The notes: generated by a model from the letters alone, not told the origin. A DNA stretch of 64,000 nt from Piromyces finnis (GCA_002104945.1 MCFH01000080.1:124001-188000); one strand, 5' to 3'. Positions 27,684 through 48,000 are shown, counted from the first letter of the stretch. Translations and numbers: made by a program.

Positions 27684-29651
27684 ATGATATATCTCTCTAT
27701 AAAAAATATTCTCATTTATATTTCAATATTTCAAATAATACAAGTAGCACATGCAAAAAATTCTTATCGTGTAGACCACCATTTAAATGTGTTAAATGAT
27801 GCCCAATGGGAATCTGTTCCAATCACATTAAATAATAAATCAAAAATAAATTCATTTTATACCAATGTAAAATCATTTTATAATAAATCGATTGTCAATC
27901 CATTTAATAAATATATTTCCACGAGTCATCATGAATATGAAACCATAAATAAAAATGAAGAAAATACTATTGATAATATTGAATTTCCTCGTCTTACTGG
28001 AGAAAATGCATTCTTTATAGATTTCAATTGTAATGTGCAAAATAATGTTAAATTTTGCAAAAATGCCGAAAAAGCCTTTAAAAAAGCTGGTAAGTAACTT
28101 TAAAATTATCATTTCTTTAGGATAATATAAAAAATAAAAATAGAATCTAATATTAACTAAAATAAAATAGATTAAAATGGTATATATGGATTAAAAATAT
28201 TTCTAATGGTTATTATATATATTCAAAAAAAAAAAATAGCTGATACTATATCAAATATACTATATATTTACTCTGGACCAATATTAATAAATGCTACATT
28301 AACATCATTCTGTGAGTTAGCACATCCAGACGGATCCGCTTGTAATGCGGATGATCCAACAAGAAGTAAGTAAATTAATAGATAATAATAAAAGTTTATT
28401 ATTGAAAGATTTGTATTAAGCATTATTTAATTAATGGCTTTATGTGTAATAAAAAATTTGAATTTATTAATTTATTAATTATTACTTTTGTTTTTGTTTT
28501 TATATATTTCTATATTAATAAACAGGAAAGTTGGGACAAGCTTATCCATATTCATCCTTTCCGGTAAAAGCTGTAGATCCCATTGATGGAGATACAGATG
28601 TATATTTATACCCACAAGCATTACTAAGACAATTAGATATTCAATCAGATTATCCAGATTTCAATCAATATGATATTACAGCTGAATTTAATTCAGATGT
28701 AAATTGGTATTTTGAGGAAGATGAAGATGATAGTATTGATGATGATCAACATGACTTTTTGTATGTTGCCATACACGAATTAATCCATGGTTTAGGTTTT
28801 ATATCTTCATGGAGAACCCTTTTGGATATGGATTTTCATTATTTAACGCCTAGAGCAAAACAAGGTATTGCAAAAAATGAGGATATAGTTTTAGGATGGT
28901 ATCAAATGCAAATTCTTGATAAATATATTAGTTTGAATAAAACTGGTATGTATTTAAGAGAAATGGGGAAAAAAATCATGTCATATGGAAATAGTGGAGA
29001 TATGGTTAAACAGAATGTATGGTTAGAAGGTTTTCATAAAAGTGAATCAGGGCAAGCAGCACAAGAAGTGTACGATATAGCAACATCAGGAAAGGTACGG
29101 TTTAAAACTGTTTTAATTATAAGATATAAATATTAAATAATTTTAACAAATGAAATTAACAAAAATAATTCATATTTTTATACATATACCGATTAAATTA
29201 ATAAAATAAAACCAAAAATAAAAATAAAATCAAAAAATAGAATGTTTTTTCCATTATGTCAATAGATAATGAATTAATAACATATTTGCAAACAATTAAA
29301 AACACTTTTATTGCTGGTATATGTATGGGACATTTAGATAATGATGAATATACTAATAAACCTGATTTTCTTCTTAGGCCTTATGTACCTAAAGGTGAAG
29401 ATGTCAATGATTTAATAGAAAAGGGATCATTTTCCTATCTTAATGAAGAAGAAAAAAGTAGAAAAGAATTATGGTATAAAACTGCTTTTGGTCCTCATTT
29501 AATATCTATAATGGAGACAATAGGATGGCCCACAAAGTATCATCCAGAAAGAAGAAAAGTTGAAGTTATTAGTGGAAGTCCCTTACAATATGCAAAAAGT
29601 TCATGGAATATCTTTATTATTTTTGCTACCCTTATCATTATATTATTCTAA
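27684..29651 (+). CDS. Secreted, probably GPI-anchored zinc metallopeptidase-like protein (HELIHGLGF)
   Basis: Four exons (27684-28089, 28240-28365, 28526-29094, 29241-29651) join in phase to 503 residues. A cleavable signal peptide is evident (hydrophobic core ending in VAHA). After a variable N-terminal part comes a conserved-looking segment with FCELAHPDGSACNADDPTR, then an acidic stretch and AIHELIHGLGFISSW, a metzincin-like HExxH zinc motif with Gly-Phe following. The expected third zinc ligand is not obvious directly after it, unlike classic HExxHxxGxxH metzincins. Paired cysteines and NKT/NAT glycosylation sequons fit a secreted protein. The C-terminus is a short hydrophobic tail after SSWN, as in GPI-anchor signals. 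Fungi have large families of secreted HELIHGLGF-type proteins of unclear substrate. Peptidase activity is inferred, not shown. Confidence 0.8.
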
Positions 29652-30819
29652 TTATGAAATGAAATAAAAAAAAGTTATTAATATAATCACTATTTATGCC
29701 TATAAATTCAAAACAATAGTTTCTTTTTACTATTTTTTTTTTTTCCATTTTCCATTTCTTATTTTTAGAAATTACAATATACTCAGAATATTTTAATAAC
29801 TAAAAAAAAGAAAGAAAAGAAAAAGAAGAAAAAAAAAAAGAAAAAAAGAAAAAGAAAATATATATATATATAATTTATATAATTTATCATATAGTTAGAT
29901 AGTATAGAATATATTATAAAGAAGATTATCTTTTAATTATTATACAGCATTTTATATATATATATACATATTAAAAAAAAAAAAAAAAAAATACACATAT
30001 ATAAATATATGTATATTATGATCAAAATGAAAATATTTTATTTTTATTTTAGTATTATTACCATTACTGTATTTCTATATATATATACCTAAAAACATAT
30101 ACATTAACATATATAACTAATATATAAATTTTCATTTTTAATATAAAAAAAAAATATTCGAAATCTATTAATTATTATTTTATTATAAAATATTTATACC
30201 TAAGATACACCACCACAACAATAACAATAATAAAAATAAAAATAAGCGATAATAAATATAAAATATATTCTATTTTTTGATTTTATTTTTATTTTTGGTA
30301 TTTTTTTTTTTTTTTTTTAGGTAAAAAAATAAAAAAATAAAAAAATAAAAAATATTAATATGAAAGTAATATATTAAAATAAGAAATATATAAATAAATA
30401 TAAAAAATATTGTATTGTTATAAAAGGTTCACATAAAAAAAAGAGTATTTTTGTGTAACTATTATTTTTATGTATTTACATTTAAAAAAAAAAAAAAAAA
30501 AAAGAAATTGTGGAAAAATTCAATAAAATTAAAAACTCCGAATAAAAATTTAAATCATTGGATTGCCTACACAAAAAGTAAAAAGTTGGAAAACTTTAAT
30601 TATTTAATAAATTATAATCATGATGATTATACTGTGAAAAAAAAAAAAAATAAAAAAGTATAAATTTAAAATAAAAAAAAAAAAAGAAAAAAAGAATTTA
30701 TATATATACATAAAAACAAAAAAATTGATATTGAAAAGAAGAAGAGTAAGACATCTGCATACATATCTATTTTTATTTTTAATGCTTTATATTTAAGAAA
30801 TAAAAAAAAAAAAAAAAAA
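29652..30819. other. Intergenic, purine-rich on the + strand
   Basis: This stretch holds AG/A-rich runs (about 29800-29860) and TA repeats between two same-strand genes. A short lysine-rich frame at 30451-30663 is composed of A tracts and is not supported as a gene. Confidence 0.55.
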
Positions 30820-32400
30820 ATGTGGCCATTTAAATCTGCTGAAAAAATTTTACTTAAAAAAATGGATATTAATCCATTTTATCCTTATATACTAAAAGAT
30901 AATGGTAAATCATCAAATATATATATATATATATTATGTTTTTATTCTTTATTTTTTTTGGTTTTCGTTTTGTTTTTTTCTTCATTTTTTTTTCTTATTT
31001 GCAACTAATTGTTGTTAAAAAAAAAAAAAAAAGTATAATTTTATTATTATTTTATACTCTATCAATATTTTTTTTTATTTATTTCATTAAATATATCATA
31101 ATTATTATTAATATAATAATATATATTTAGTTTAAAATATATATATCACTTTTCTCGTATTGTTAATAAATACAATATTTTTACATTATTATATAAATCT
31201 CATTTGGTTGGAATTGCCTATTTATATAGAATTAATTATTAATGCTAGAAATAAATATTATTGGATTTCTGTTATTCTAGTAATAATTACTCTTTCTGGA
31301 ACTTTAATTACTTGGCTTGTCAAAGGCTTTAAAAATGTATAAATATCTTCTAGAGAATAAATATATTAAAAACAAAAAAAAAATAATAATAATAATTGGA
31401 ATTAACTTTAAAATTATAAATATATAATAATTTCTTTTCTTAAAAATATACATATCTATCTATATCTATAGTTATTCTTTTTAATTTTTGTCATATCCTT
31501 TATCGCTTCATTAATTTTTAGTATTTCAAAACTTGGTATTAATATTTATAAATTGGTGGCGGATGAAGAACTTTATATTTTTATGAAAATTAATATATAT
31601 GGTAAAAAAGTTACCCTCAGTGATATTTATAACATTTATATAAGAGTAAAAAAAACAGGTAAAGATAATTAAATAATTTCAAAAGTATCAATAAAAATAA
31701 AAAAAAAAAAGAGATAAATATGTCTATTTATATTAATACCTTCAAGAATATTAAAAATTTTATTTTACTTTTAATAATATTATATAATATACCTATTATT
31801 AATCATTCTACAATTACTTTTCAAAAAAAAAAAAAAATAATAATAATAATAATAATAATAATAAGATCAATGGGGAACTAGAAAATACTATTTAATTTTG
31901 GGAGGTTATAAAATGAATCCTTTAACAATATCCGGGAAAACTAAAAATATTGAAGAATTAAGGAGATTGGGGGTGATGATAGCTGAAAATTTAAATATAA
32001 ACTTTTTCGATTATCCAAACTGTTCACCTTATCGTACGTACATATATTCTTCAAATAAATACTACTATATACTATAGTTCATCTTTTTTTTTTTTTTTCT
32101 TTTTAGTTTTGTTCTATTTTCATTAACTTTATTTTTATCTAAAAAAAAAAAAAATAAAAAAATAAAATAAAAATAATACTATTTATATACATTTATATCA
32201 TTCCATGATTTTATATATATTTAAATTAATCTAGATGCTATCATTCATTATCCACCAGATTATGATTATGAAGTTGTTTTATAAAATAAATGTTTATAAC
32301 TATATTATCTTTAAAAAAAGGAACTATAATTTTTTATTTTTCTCCCTAGATTATTGATGCCAAGGAACATCAAAACAATGACAAAATCACAAATATATAA
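30820..32400 (+). CDS. Two-helix membrane protein resembling TMEM249
   Basis: Six exons (30820-30904, 31230-31336, 31472-31658, 31866-32033, 32235-32272, 32350-32400) join in phase to 211 residues. After a short cytosolic-looking N-terminus (MWPFKSAEKILLKKM) come two hydrophobic helices (ISVILVIITLSGTLITWLV and LFLIFVISFIASLIFSI). A soluble domain follows: INIYGKKVTLSDIYNIYIRV, then DQWGTRKYYLILGGY, and a helix ending in ENLNINFFDYP. Two helices, then the LYNIYIR-type strand, the YYxLxLxGY strand and the LNxNxFD ending resemble TMEM249, an accessory protein of the sperm CatSper channel. I make this assignment from memory of the family and hold it moderately. If right, a flagellar role in zoospores is plausible. 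An unrelated PH-like membrane protein is the alternative. Skipping the last intron would end the protein at 32283 instead. Confidence 0.7.
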
Positions 32401-32903
32401 TACAATAGATAGTATACCATGTTTTTAAAGTATTATTAATAAAAATATAAATTTTCACATAATTTTTTTTTTTTTTTTTTATTTTATTACTTATTAAAGA
32501 TTAATAATGAAATGTAAACTAACAGACTAACAGATATTACTTTAATGGATTAAATAAAATATTAAAAATTGCAATATTGAAATGAAAGAAAAATATATAT
32601 ATATGTGAATATGCAATATATAGATATTAATTAATTAATAATAAAAATAAAAAACTAATAATAAATAAATTAATAAATCAATATTGAAAAAAAAAAAAAA
32701 AAAAAAAATTTTTTTTTTTTTTTGATGTCTTGAAAATAAATAAATAAAAATAAATTATCATTTTCTAATTTATTGTATGTATAAATTTGACATAGTATTT
32801 AACTCAAATTGATTTAATATAATAAATGTCTAATAATTATGATGTTGTTAAAAAAAAAAAAAATGACGAAAGACAGTGGTATTCAAATAGCTTTTTTTTT
32901 TTT
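32401..32903. other. Convergent 3' intergenic region
   Basis: The TMEM249-like and aladin genes end towards each other here. The region has T and A tracts only. Confidence 0.6.
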
Positions 32904-41255
<8,352 letters not shown>

Positions 41256-43198
41256 ATGCAAGCTTTATTAAATCAATCAAACGGTTTACTCAAAAAGACT
41301 GCCTCTATTGGTTGTCAAAGAGGTTTAGCTTCTATGTCTGAAGCTATTAAGGAACGTATCAGATGCCCATCTATGCTTAAGAAGGTTACCAACAATCCAG
41401 AAGATGTTACCAAGCATCTTTTCGATGATATGCGTATGGGTTGGTCTGGTTTCACTGGTGTCGGTTACCCAAAGGTAATTAATAAAAACAATTATTATTT
41501 CTAATATTTCTATTTATTCCAAAATATCTATTGTTTAAATTTATTTTATTAAAAATAAATTGTGATCAATGAATAAAAATGTAAAAAATCAATTAATTAG
41601 TAAATTTATTTGAATAGTAATAAAAAAATAAGAGAAAGTGAAATGAAAAAAAAATAAATTAAAATTTATTTTAAATACTTATTCAATTTTACAATGAATA
41701 ATTATACATTATAAGAATGATAAGAATAAAAATTAAAAAAAAATGATATTTTTATATTAAATAGGTTGTCCCAGAAATGATGGCTCAACATGTTGAAAAG
41801 AACAACCTTAAGGGTAAGTTCGGTATCCACTTAGTTATTGGTGCTTCTGCTGGTGCTGCTGTTCACAACAGATTAGCTAAGTTAGATATGCTCAAGTTCC
41901 AAGCTCCATTCCAAAACGCTAAGGATGTTAAGACTTGTATTAACACTGGTAAGACTAACTTCGCTGATACTCACCTTTCCAAGTTCCCAGTCGATTTATT
42001 ATACGGTTACTACGCCTTAGATAAGAAGGTTGACCCAGAATTCCCACTTGATGTTGGTGTTCTTGAAGCTTCTGCTATTACTGAAGATGGTTTAGTTATC
42101 CCAACTGCCTCTGTCGGTACTTCTAACATTATTGGTCAAGTTTCTAAGAAGATTATTATTGAAATCAACACTGCTGAACCATCTTTCGAAGGTATGCACG
42201 ATATTGAAACTGAAAACCCACCAAACTGTGGTCCACTTATGATCAAGAGCGTTGGTGACAGAATCGGTACTAAGGGTATGAAGATTGACCCAAGCAGAAT
42301 TGTTGCTATTGTTGAATCTACTACCCCAGATAAGACTCCAAACAACACTAAGCCAGATGCTAAGTCTCAAGCTATTGCTAACCACATCGTTGACTTCTTC
42401 AACCAAGAAGTTAAGGCTGGACGTATGCCAAAGAGTCTTTACCCACTCCAATCTGGTATTGGTAATGTTGCTAACGCTGTTGTTTCTGGTCTTGTTGACT
42501 CTCCATACGAAAACGTTACTGTTTTCACTGAAGTTTTACAAGATTGTTTCCTTGATTTCTTCGACAAGGGTAAGCTCGACCATGCTTCTGCTACCTCTAT
42601 CCGTCTTTCTCCAGATGGTTTCAAGAGATTCTATGCTAACAAGGACAAGTACGCTCCAAGAATTACTCTTCGTTCCCAACACATCTCTAACTCTCCAGAA
42701 TTAATTAGACGTCTTGGTGTTATTGCTATGAACACTCCAGTTGAATTCGATATCTACGGTCATGTTAACTCTACCTGTGTTATGGGTACTCGTATGATCA
42801 ACGGTATTGGTGGTTCTGGTGATTTCCTCCGTAACGCTAAGTACTCTATTATTCACGGTCCAGCTTGCAGAAAGAGTAAGAACGATAAATTCGGTATTAC
42901 TACTGTTGTTCCAATGGTTACCCACTGTGACCACCCAGAACACGATTTAGATGTCTTAGTTACTGATGAAGGTTTAGCTGATATTCGTGGTTTAGCTCCA
43001 AGACAACGTGTTGACCGCATTATTGACAACTGTGCTCACCCAGTCTACCGTCCAATTCTTCACGAATACTACGATCTTGCTTACGATGAATGTCTTAAGC
43101 GTAAGGCCGCTCACGAACCACAATTACTCGACAAGGCCTTCAAGATGACCTTAAACCTCCAAAAGAATGGTACCATGAGAATTGACAACTGGAACTAA
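41256..43198 (+). CDS. ASCT: Acetyl-CoA hydrolase/acetate:succinate CoA-transferase, probably hydrogenosomal
   Basis: Two exons (41256-41474 and 41765-43198) join in phase to 550 residues, close to the usual length of the Ach1/ASCT family. The body has family features: GWSGFTGVGYPKVVPEMMA at the start of the catalytic domain, GASAGAAVHN, SGIGNVANAV, and NGIGGSGDFLRNA. The N-terminus (MQALLNQSNGLLKKTASIGCQ) is Ser/Leu/Lys/Arg-type with no acidic residues before about residue 30, like a mitochondrial or hydrogenosomal targeting presequence. In anaerobic fungi ASCT moves CoA from acetyl-CoA to succinate, and the succinyl-CoA formed is used to make ATP. Acetyl-CoA hydrolase activity is the alternative, since the two cannot be separated from sequence. 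Codon use is strikingly biased (AAG, AAC, GTC, CCA) compared with neighbours, as in very highly expressed genes. The intron sits early, after codon 73. Confidence 0.93.
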
Positions 43199-43955
43199 GT
43201 ATCTTAATAAATTAATTTAAATAGCCATCCCTCCTTTTTTTTAATATCTTAGAATTTAGAAAAAGAAAAAGAAATAAAAAAAGAGGATATATATCATAAT
43301 TAGAATATATAAAAATAAATATGCCAGTAAAATTATAATAAATAAAAGATTTATTTTTCTTTTTATTTATTTATTTTTATTTGGAATTTATTTTATTAGA
43401 AAAAGTAAAATATAAAGTAGTATAACAAAGTCTTTTTTGAGTATTCCAAAATACAAATTAAGAAAAAAATATTTCAAAGAAAGAAAGCTTTTATTTATTT
43501 TTTTTTTGTAAAAATAAAACTAATAATAATAAAAACTAAAAAATCAAAAATATATAAATTAAAAAATGCTAGTAAAATATTAAAATATAAAAAACTAAAT
43601 TTTAGGAAATTAAATAAAAAACCTTCATATAATAAAAAAAAATAATTTATTTTTATTATTTATAAAAAACCAATACACAAAACGAAAATACTAAAATTAC
43701 ATCTATCAAAATTTAACTATTATTTTTTTAAATTAAGAAAAATAACGGTTAAAGTATTTATATATAAAATAATTAATAAATAAAATTAAAAAAAATTTAA
43801 AAAAAAATTTGAAATATTTTATTTTGGTATTTAAATTTTAATAAAATTTGATTTAATCATTAATATTAAAGGATTATGAAATAATTTAGTGGAGATGTAT
43901 TTAAAATGGTATAATAAAGTTTATCATAATGATATTTTTTATATAAGCAAGACAA
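43199..43955. other. Intergenic between CoA-transferase and tRNA-Ser
   Basis: This AT-rich stretch should contain the CoA-transferase 3' UTR. No gene or element end was recognised before the tRNA. Confidence 0.6.
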
Positions 43956-44037
43956 GTCAGTTTGTCCGAGTGGTTAAGGAGTTTGACTCGAAATCAAATA
44001 GGCTCTGCCTGCGCAGGTTCAAATCCTGCAGCTGACG
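43956..44037 (+). tRNA. tRNA-Ser (anticodon CGA)
   Basis: This 82-nt sequence folds as a class II tRNA. The acceptor stem GTCAGTT pairs with AGCTGAC (one G-T pair), with G as discriminator base. The D-arm contains the A box (CCGAGTGGTTAAGGA). The anticodon stem TTTGA/TCAAA encloses the loop CTCGAAA, so the anticodon is CGA (Ser, UCG codons). A long variable arm (AGGC-TCT-GCCT) is typical of tRNA-Ser. The T-arm is GCAGG-TTCAAAT-CCTGC and supplies the B box. No intron and no encoded CCA. It is the landmark for the LINE cluster that begins about 50-75 bp downstream. Confidence 0.95.
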
Positions 44038-44042
44038 TTTTT
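44038..44042 (+). terminator. Pol III terminator of tRNA-Ser
   Basis: A run of five T directly follows the discriminator base, the expected RNA polymerase III stop signal. A longer run of 18 T lies a little further on at about 44058-44075. Confidence 0.8.
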
Positions 44043-44114
44043 ACTTTGGATTTAAATTTTTTTTTTTTTTTTTAAAGAAAAAGTATATTCTATTCAACAA
44101 TCATTTCAACACCC

Positions 44115-44362
44115 CCCTCTTGGGAACGTGCCTTCATTTATTTAATAAATGTAGTTTCTCAAGGGGGTCTACTCATGCTCATGGTACTGAGAGAGTAGAA
44201 AGAATTAAATCCAAGTATTGCGCAATGGATGCTTGGTGCCCTCTTAGGAATGTGCCTTCATTTATTTAATAAATGTAATTTCTCAAGGGGGTCTACTCAT
44301 GCTCATGGTACTGAGAGAGTAGAAAGAATTAAATCCAAGCATTGCGCAATGGATGCTTGGTT
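44115..44362 (+). repeat. Two tandem 124-bp LINE 5' monomers
   Basis: Copies at 44115-44238 and 44239-44362 differ at only about four positions. Each contains several self-complementary segments: CATTTATT/AATAAATG, CTACTC/GAGTAG enclosing CTCATGGTACTGAG, and CCAAGCAT/ATGCTTGG around TTGCGCAA. Tandem 5' monomers act as promoters in mouse L1; a promoter or structured-RNA role here is inferred. A terminal module follows (44362-44409) with TTAGTC/GACTAA and GCTCA/TGAGC stems. Confidence 0.9.
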
Positions 44363-44421
44363 AGTCTTCAAGGGAAAATTATTAGGACTAAGCTCATGGT
44401 ACTGAGCGATTAAAAAACATT

Positions 44422-44453
44422 TTATTCATCAAATTTAAGTATTTGATGAATAA
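44422..44453. repeat. Perfect 13-bp inverted repeat in LINE A leader
   Basis: TTATTCATCAAAT at 44422-44434 is followed after a 6-nt loop by its exact reverse complement at 44441-44453. It lies just after the shared 5' module and could form a hairpin in the leader RNA or mark a protein-binding site. Confidence 0.85.
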
Positions 44454-45004
44454 GTGAATGTTTGATTTTTCAGGTAAGTTTGTATAGTATTTAATTAGAA
44501 GAGTAATACATTTTGTTGCTGTATTTTTTCTTTTATTCATGTATTCATGTAGTACTACTCTTCTCTTGTAAGAATCCAATGTAGTCAACTTTAGCATTTG
44601 CATTGTACTTTTATATTCATGTAGCTATTGTTGTATTGTTTCTTGTAAGAGACTGATTCACTCTACATCATGTAAAAATACTATTCACAAGCTTTCTGGT
44701 GTCGACATTCTTGATTCAAATTTTTTACCAATTTAAATATTTAATGAAAAGTAAAGTCAAACAAGTTTAGTGTCAAAAAGCGAATCGAATTTACTAACAA
44801 CAAACCAAAACTAGAATTTTTAAAGAAAATTTACAACTAGAATTCAAAAAAAGAAACTTTAAACAAAGCATCGTAACAATTTTTGTACTATCCAGTACTT
44901 TTAAGAAGAGAGAGAGAGACAGATTTTTTTCCATATACGTTATATTTGTAATTTTTATTAGTATTTATTTTATATTCAATATTTTTTAATTAGAATTTAT
45001 TATC

Positions 45005-48000
45005 ATGTCAGTCCTTTATATTAAAGATAAGAATTATATCAGACGTGGTACCCGGTCTTATGGTATCCCCTTAGATGATATTCGCTCCTTCTTTATCCGT
45101 GGTATTCGATCATGGTCAGTAAATATGCTATGGGAAAAACTCGAGGTTATTCTAGAAGATAAATTTAATTCAGTTATTAGTGTTAAATATTTTCAAACTT
45201 TCAATGATCACTTTTTCTTAGTCAAGGTTCATGGTTCATCAAAAGATTGTATTAAAATCTTACACATGTTAAAGAAGAAACTTTCAGTTACCTCAATTTC
45301 CTTTTCAGCTCGTAGTAGAAGGAATCACAAATACACTTTTTCCACTCTCAAACGTAAAATTTTAGTTTCTAATAAACATCAACATTCTATTCAACAATCA
45401 TTTCAACAATCAGTTCAACAATCAGTTCAACAATCTCATCAACAATCCGATCTTCAACAAGATCTTCAACAGGATCTTCAACAAGTTTCCCATCATGAAA
45501 ATATTCCAGATCTACAGCAAACACAATTTCAATCTCAACATTCAACAATTAATTCTAATAGTTCTATCAACTCTGATAACAGTTCAATAGTTGATAGTTC
45601 TTCAGTTTCACAGCCATCTAGTAATAGTTCTACTTATTCCTCTGATGCATCATCCATTAATAACGATGACTTTAATAATAATAATAATAGCAACGATTCT
45701 TCCTCATCCAACAAGCCTGATAACTTTTCTTTTTGTCTTAGTTGGAACACCAATGGGTGGAATCATGAAAAGAGAGATAGTATTAGCTATTTCACAGCTA
45801 TTTTCAAACCATTATTCTTATGTTTCCAAGAAACTGGTAATGGTTCTGGATCGAATACAGATTATCCTTGTCGTGTTACTTTGCGAAACTATAGACACTT
45901 TTTCAAGAAAGCTGACGAATCAGTTCCGGGAATGAGAGGTTTATATTTAGGTTTTCACAATTCGTGTCAAGCCTCACTTGAAAACTTCTCTGGAAAGTAT
46001 ATTATTTCTATTTATACTTTTAGTCTCTGGAATAGATTCAAATGCTCGATTGGAAATGTTTATATGCCTCATAGTCATCACAACATCTATGTTGATCATG
46101 CAAAGTTAGAAGTTCGCTTGTGGTTACAAACTCATTCATCCCATCCATCGATTCTTGTTGGTGATTTTAATATGTCTAAAGTAAAATTATCCAACTGGTT
46201 ATCAACTAATGGATTAGGAGATTGGGAAATTCTTCCGCTTAGAGGGTCTACTATCTCTTGGACTCGAGGTGATCAATCTTCCGACATTGACCATGCTCTT
46301 ATCAATTCGAAGATGAAAGATCTTATTCACTCAGGATCATTTATAAATAATTTTTATCCTGTATCAGACCATAAGCCACTTCTTATTAATGGTAAAATTA
46401 TTCCTATGGAAGATTTTTCTAATGACTTTAATGTTCCTAAGAAAATTCTGAAATGGAATAGATTAAAATGTATTGAGGAAAAGGAATCTATTATCAGTCA
46501 TAATAAATTCCAAATTCTTTCAGCAAAATTCAACGATCCTAATGTTTCTACAGATGAACTTTCCAAAGAGTTTACTTCAACTGCTTTTTCAATTGCAGAC
46601 GAGCTCAGTATTACTTCAGCAAATAATGTTATAAAGTCTTCATTTCATATTTCACAACAAATTTTTAATCTCCAAAAAATCAAAATGAAGTTGTATAAGA
46701 GATTTAAAAAAGAAAGAATTTATGATATAGATGAATTTATTAAAAGAATTAAAATCTACCGTAAGCTCATTGATTACATCCACAAAAGATGTAATGAATT
46801 TAGGAAACAAGAATATCTTCATTGGATTAAAACAGGATGTGAGTATATGAAGAGTCATAATCCTAAGAAGGCCTGGAAATGGATCAAGAAAACTGCAAAA
46901 ATTGGAAAAGATTCTTTCTTTATTGCTCAACCAATTAAAAATAAAAATGGAGAATTAGTTGTTGCTACGGAAGAACAACTAGATGTGTGGCATGATCATT
47001 TCGAAAAGCTTGCATCAGATCCAAGTGGTGTAAGTCTTGATTTGGAGCATTGGTATGAAGAACCAACGAATAAACGTTTTTCACTCCCTATGCTTGATGA
47101 ATGGGATATCAACCAAGATATTAGTATTGATGAAGTCAAGTCAGCTATCCTCTCTACTCCGAATTATAAAGCATCAGGTCCGGATGGTATTCCAATTGAA
47201 TTTTACAAAGCATTAATTCCATCAAGTAATGATTCTAATAATGCTACAGATAATAATTCTTCCGGTAATACCACTTCAGATAATGATGCTTATGGTTTAA
47301 ATTTTATTCTTAAATTATTCAACCGTACTTGGAATGGAGATTTCCCCAACTCATGGAATGAATCCAGTATTGTTTCTATTCCTAAGAAGGGAGATTTGAC
47401 AGATTGTGATAACTATCGAGGTATATCACTTATCAATAATGGTATTAAGTTGATTTCCAAAATTGTCACCACTAGAATCTCAGAATATGGTCTAAAGAAT
47501 AATTTCATTAGACCTGAACAATTTGGTTTTCGAAAAAAGGAAGAAAGTATCAGTCTTTTCATTTCAATCCAAGAAATATGCCGTAGACGTCAATTAGATA
47601 ATAAAGAGACATATTTGGCCTTTTTAGATCTCAGGAAAGCATACGATTCAGTCCCAATCGGTAATATTCTCCATAAATTAGATTGTTTAGGAATCCGAGG
47701 TAAGAGTTTACAATTCATCAAAAATTTATATTTAACATCTAAGGCTAATGTCAAATTAGATGGACAATTCTCGAAATCTTTTGATGTGAAGAAAGGAGTC
47801 CGTCAAGGATGCCCTCTTTCTCCTATTCTCTTTAATCTCTTTATTAATGATATATTTAAAGAGTGTGAAGATCTCGGAGTCAGTTTAGGTGACACTCGAT
47901 GCTGTGGTGGACTTTTTGCAGATGATATAGTTATTTGTGCTCCAACAAGAGGATGCTTAAAAAAGATGCTTAGAAGAGTTAATGAATGGGCATTGTATAA

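Noticed and set aside
30451-30663. 70-codon Lys/Asn-rich frame
   Set aside because: It is built from A tracts, has no splice partners and no recognisable similarity.
32820-32863. GATGTTGTT followed by an A run, like the LINE 3' terminus TTTGATGCTGTT-A(n)
   Set aside because: Only about 10 bases agree and the upstream sequence shows no LINE 3' UTR similarity; likely coincidence in A-rich DNA near the aladin 3' end.
42092-42943. Several 60-119 codon frames antisense or shifted within the CoA-transferase gene
   Set aside because: They are shadows caused by the strong codon bias of a highly conserved coding exon.
44115-44362. CRISPR-like direct repeats
   Set aside because: The units are contiguous 124-bp tandem monomers without spacers, inside a eukaryotic LINE.
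44115-44409. Hammerhead ribozyme core in the LINE monomer
   Set aside because: CTGAGAGAGTAGAAAG superficially resembles CUGANGA...GAAA, but the CUGAUGA core, the stem II closure and the cleavage triplet are not all present.
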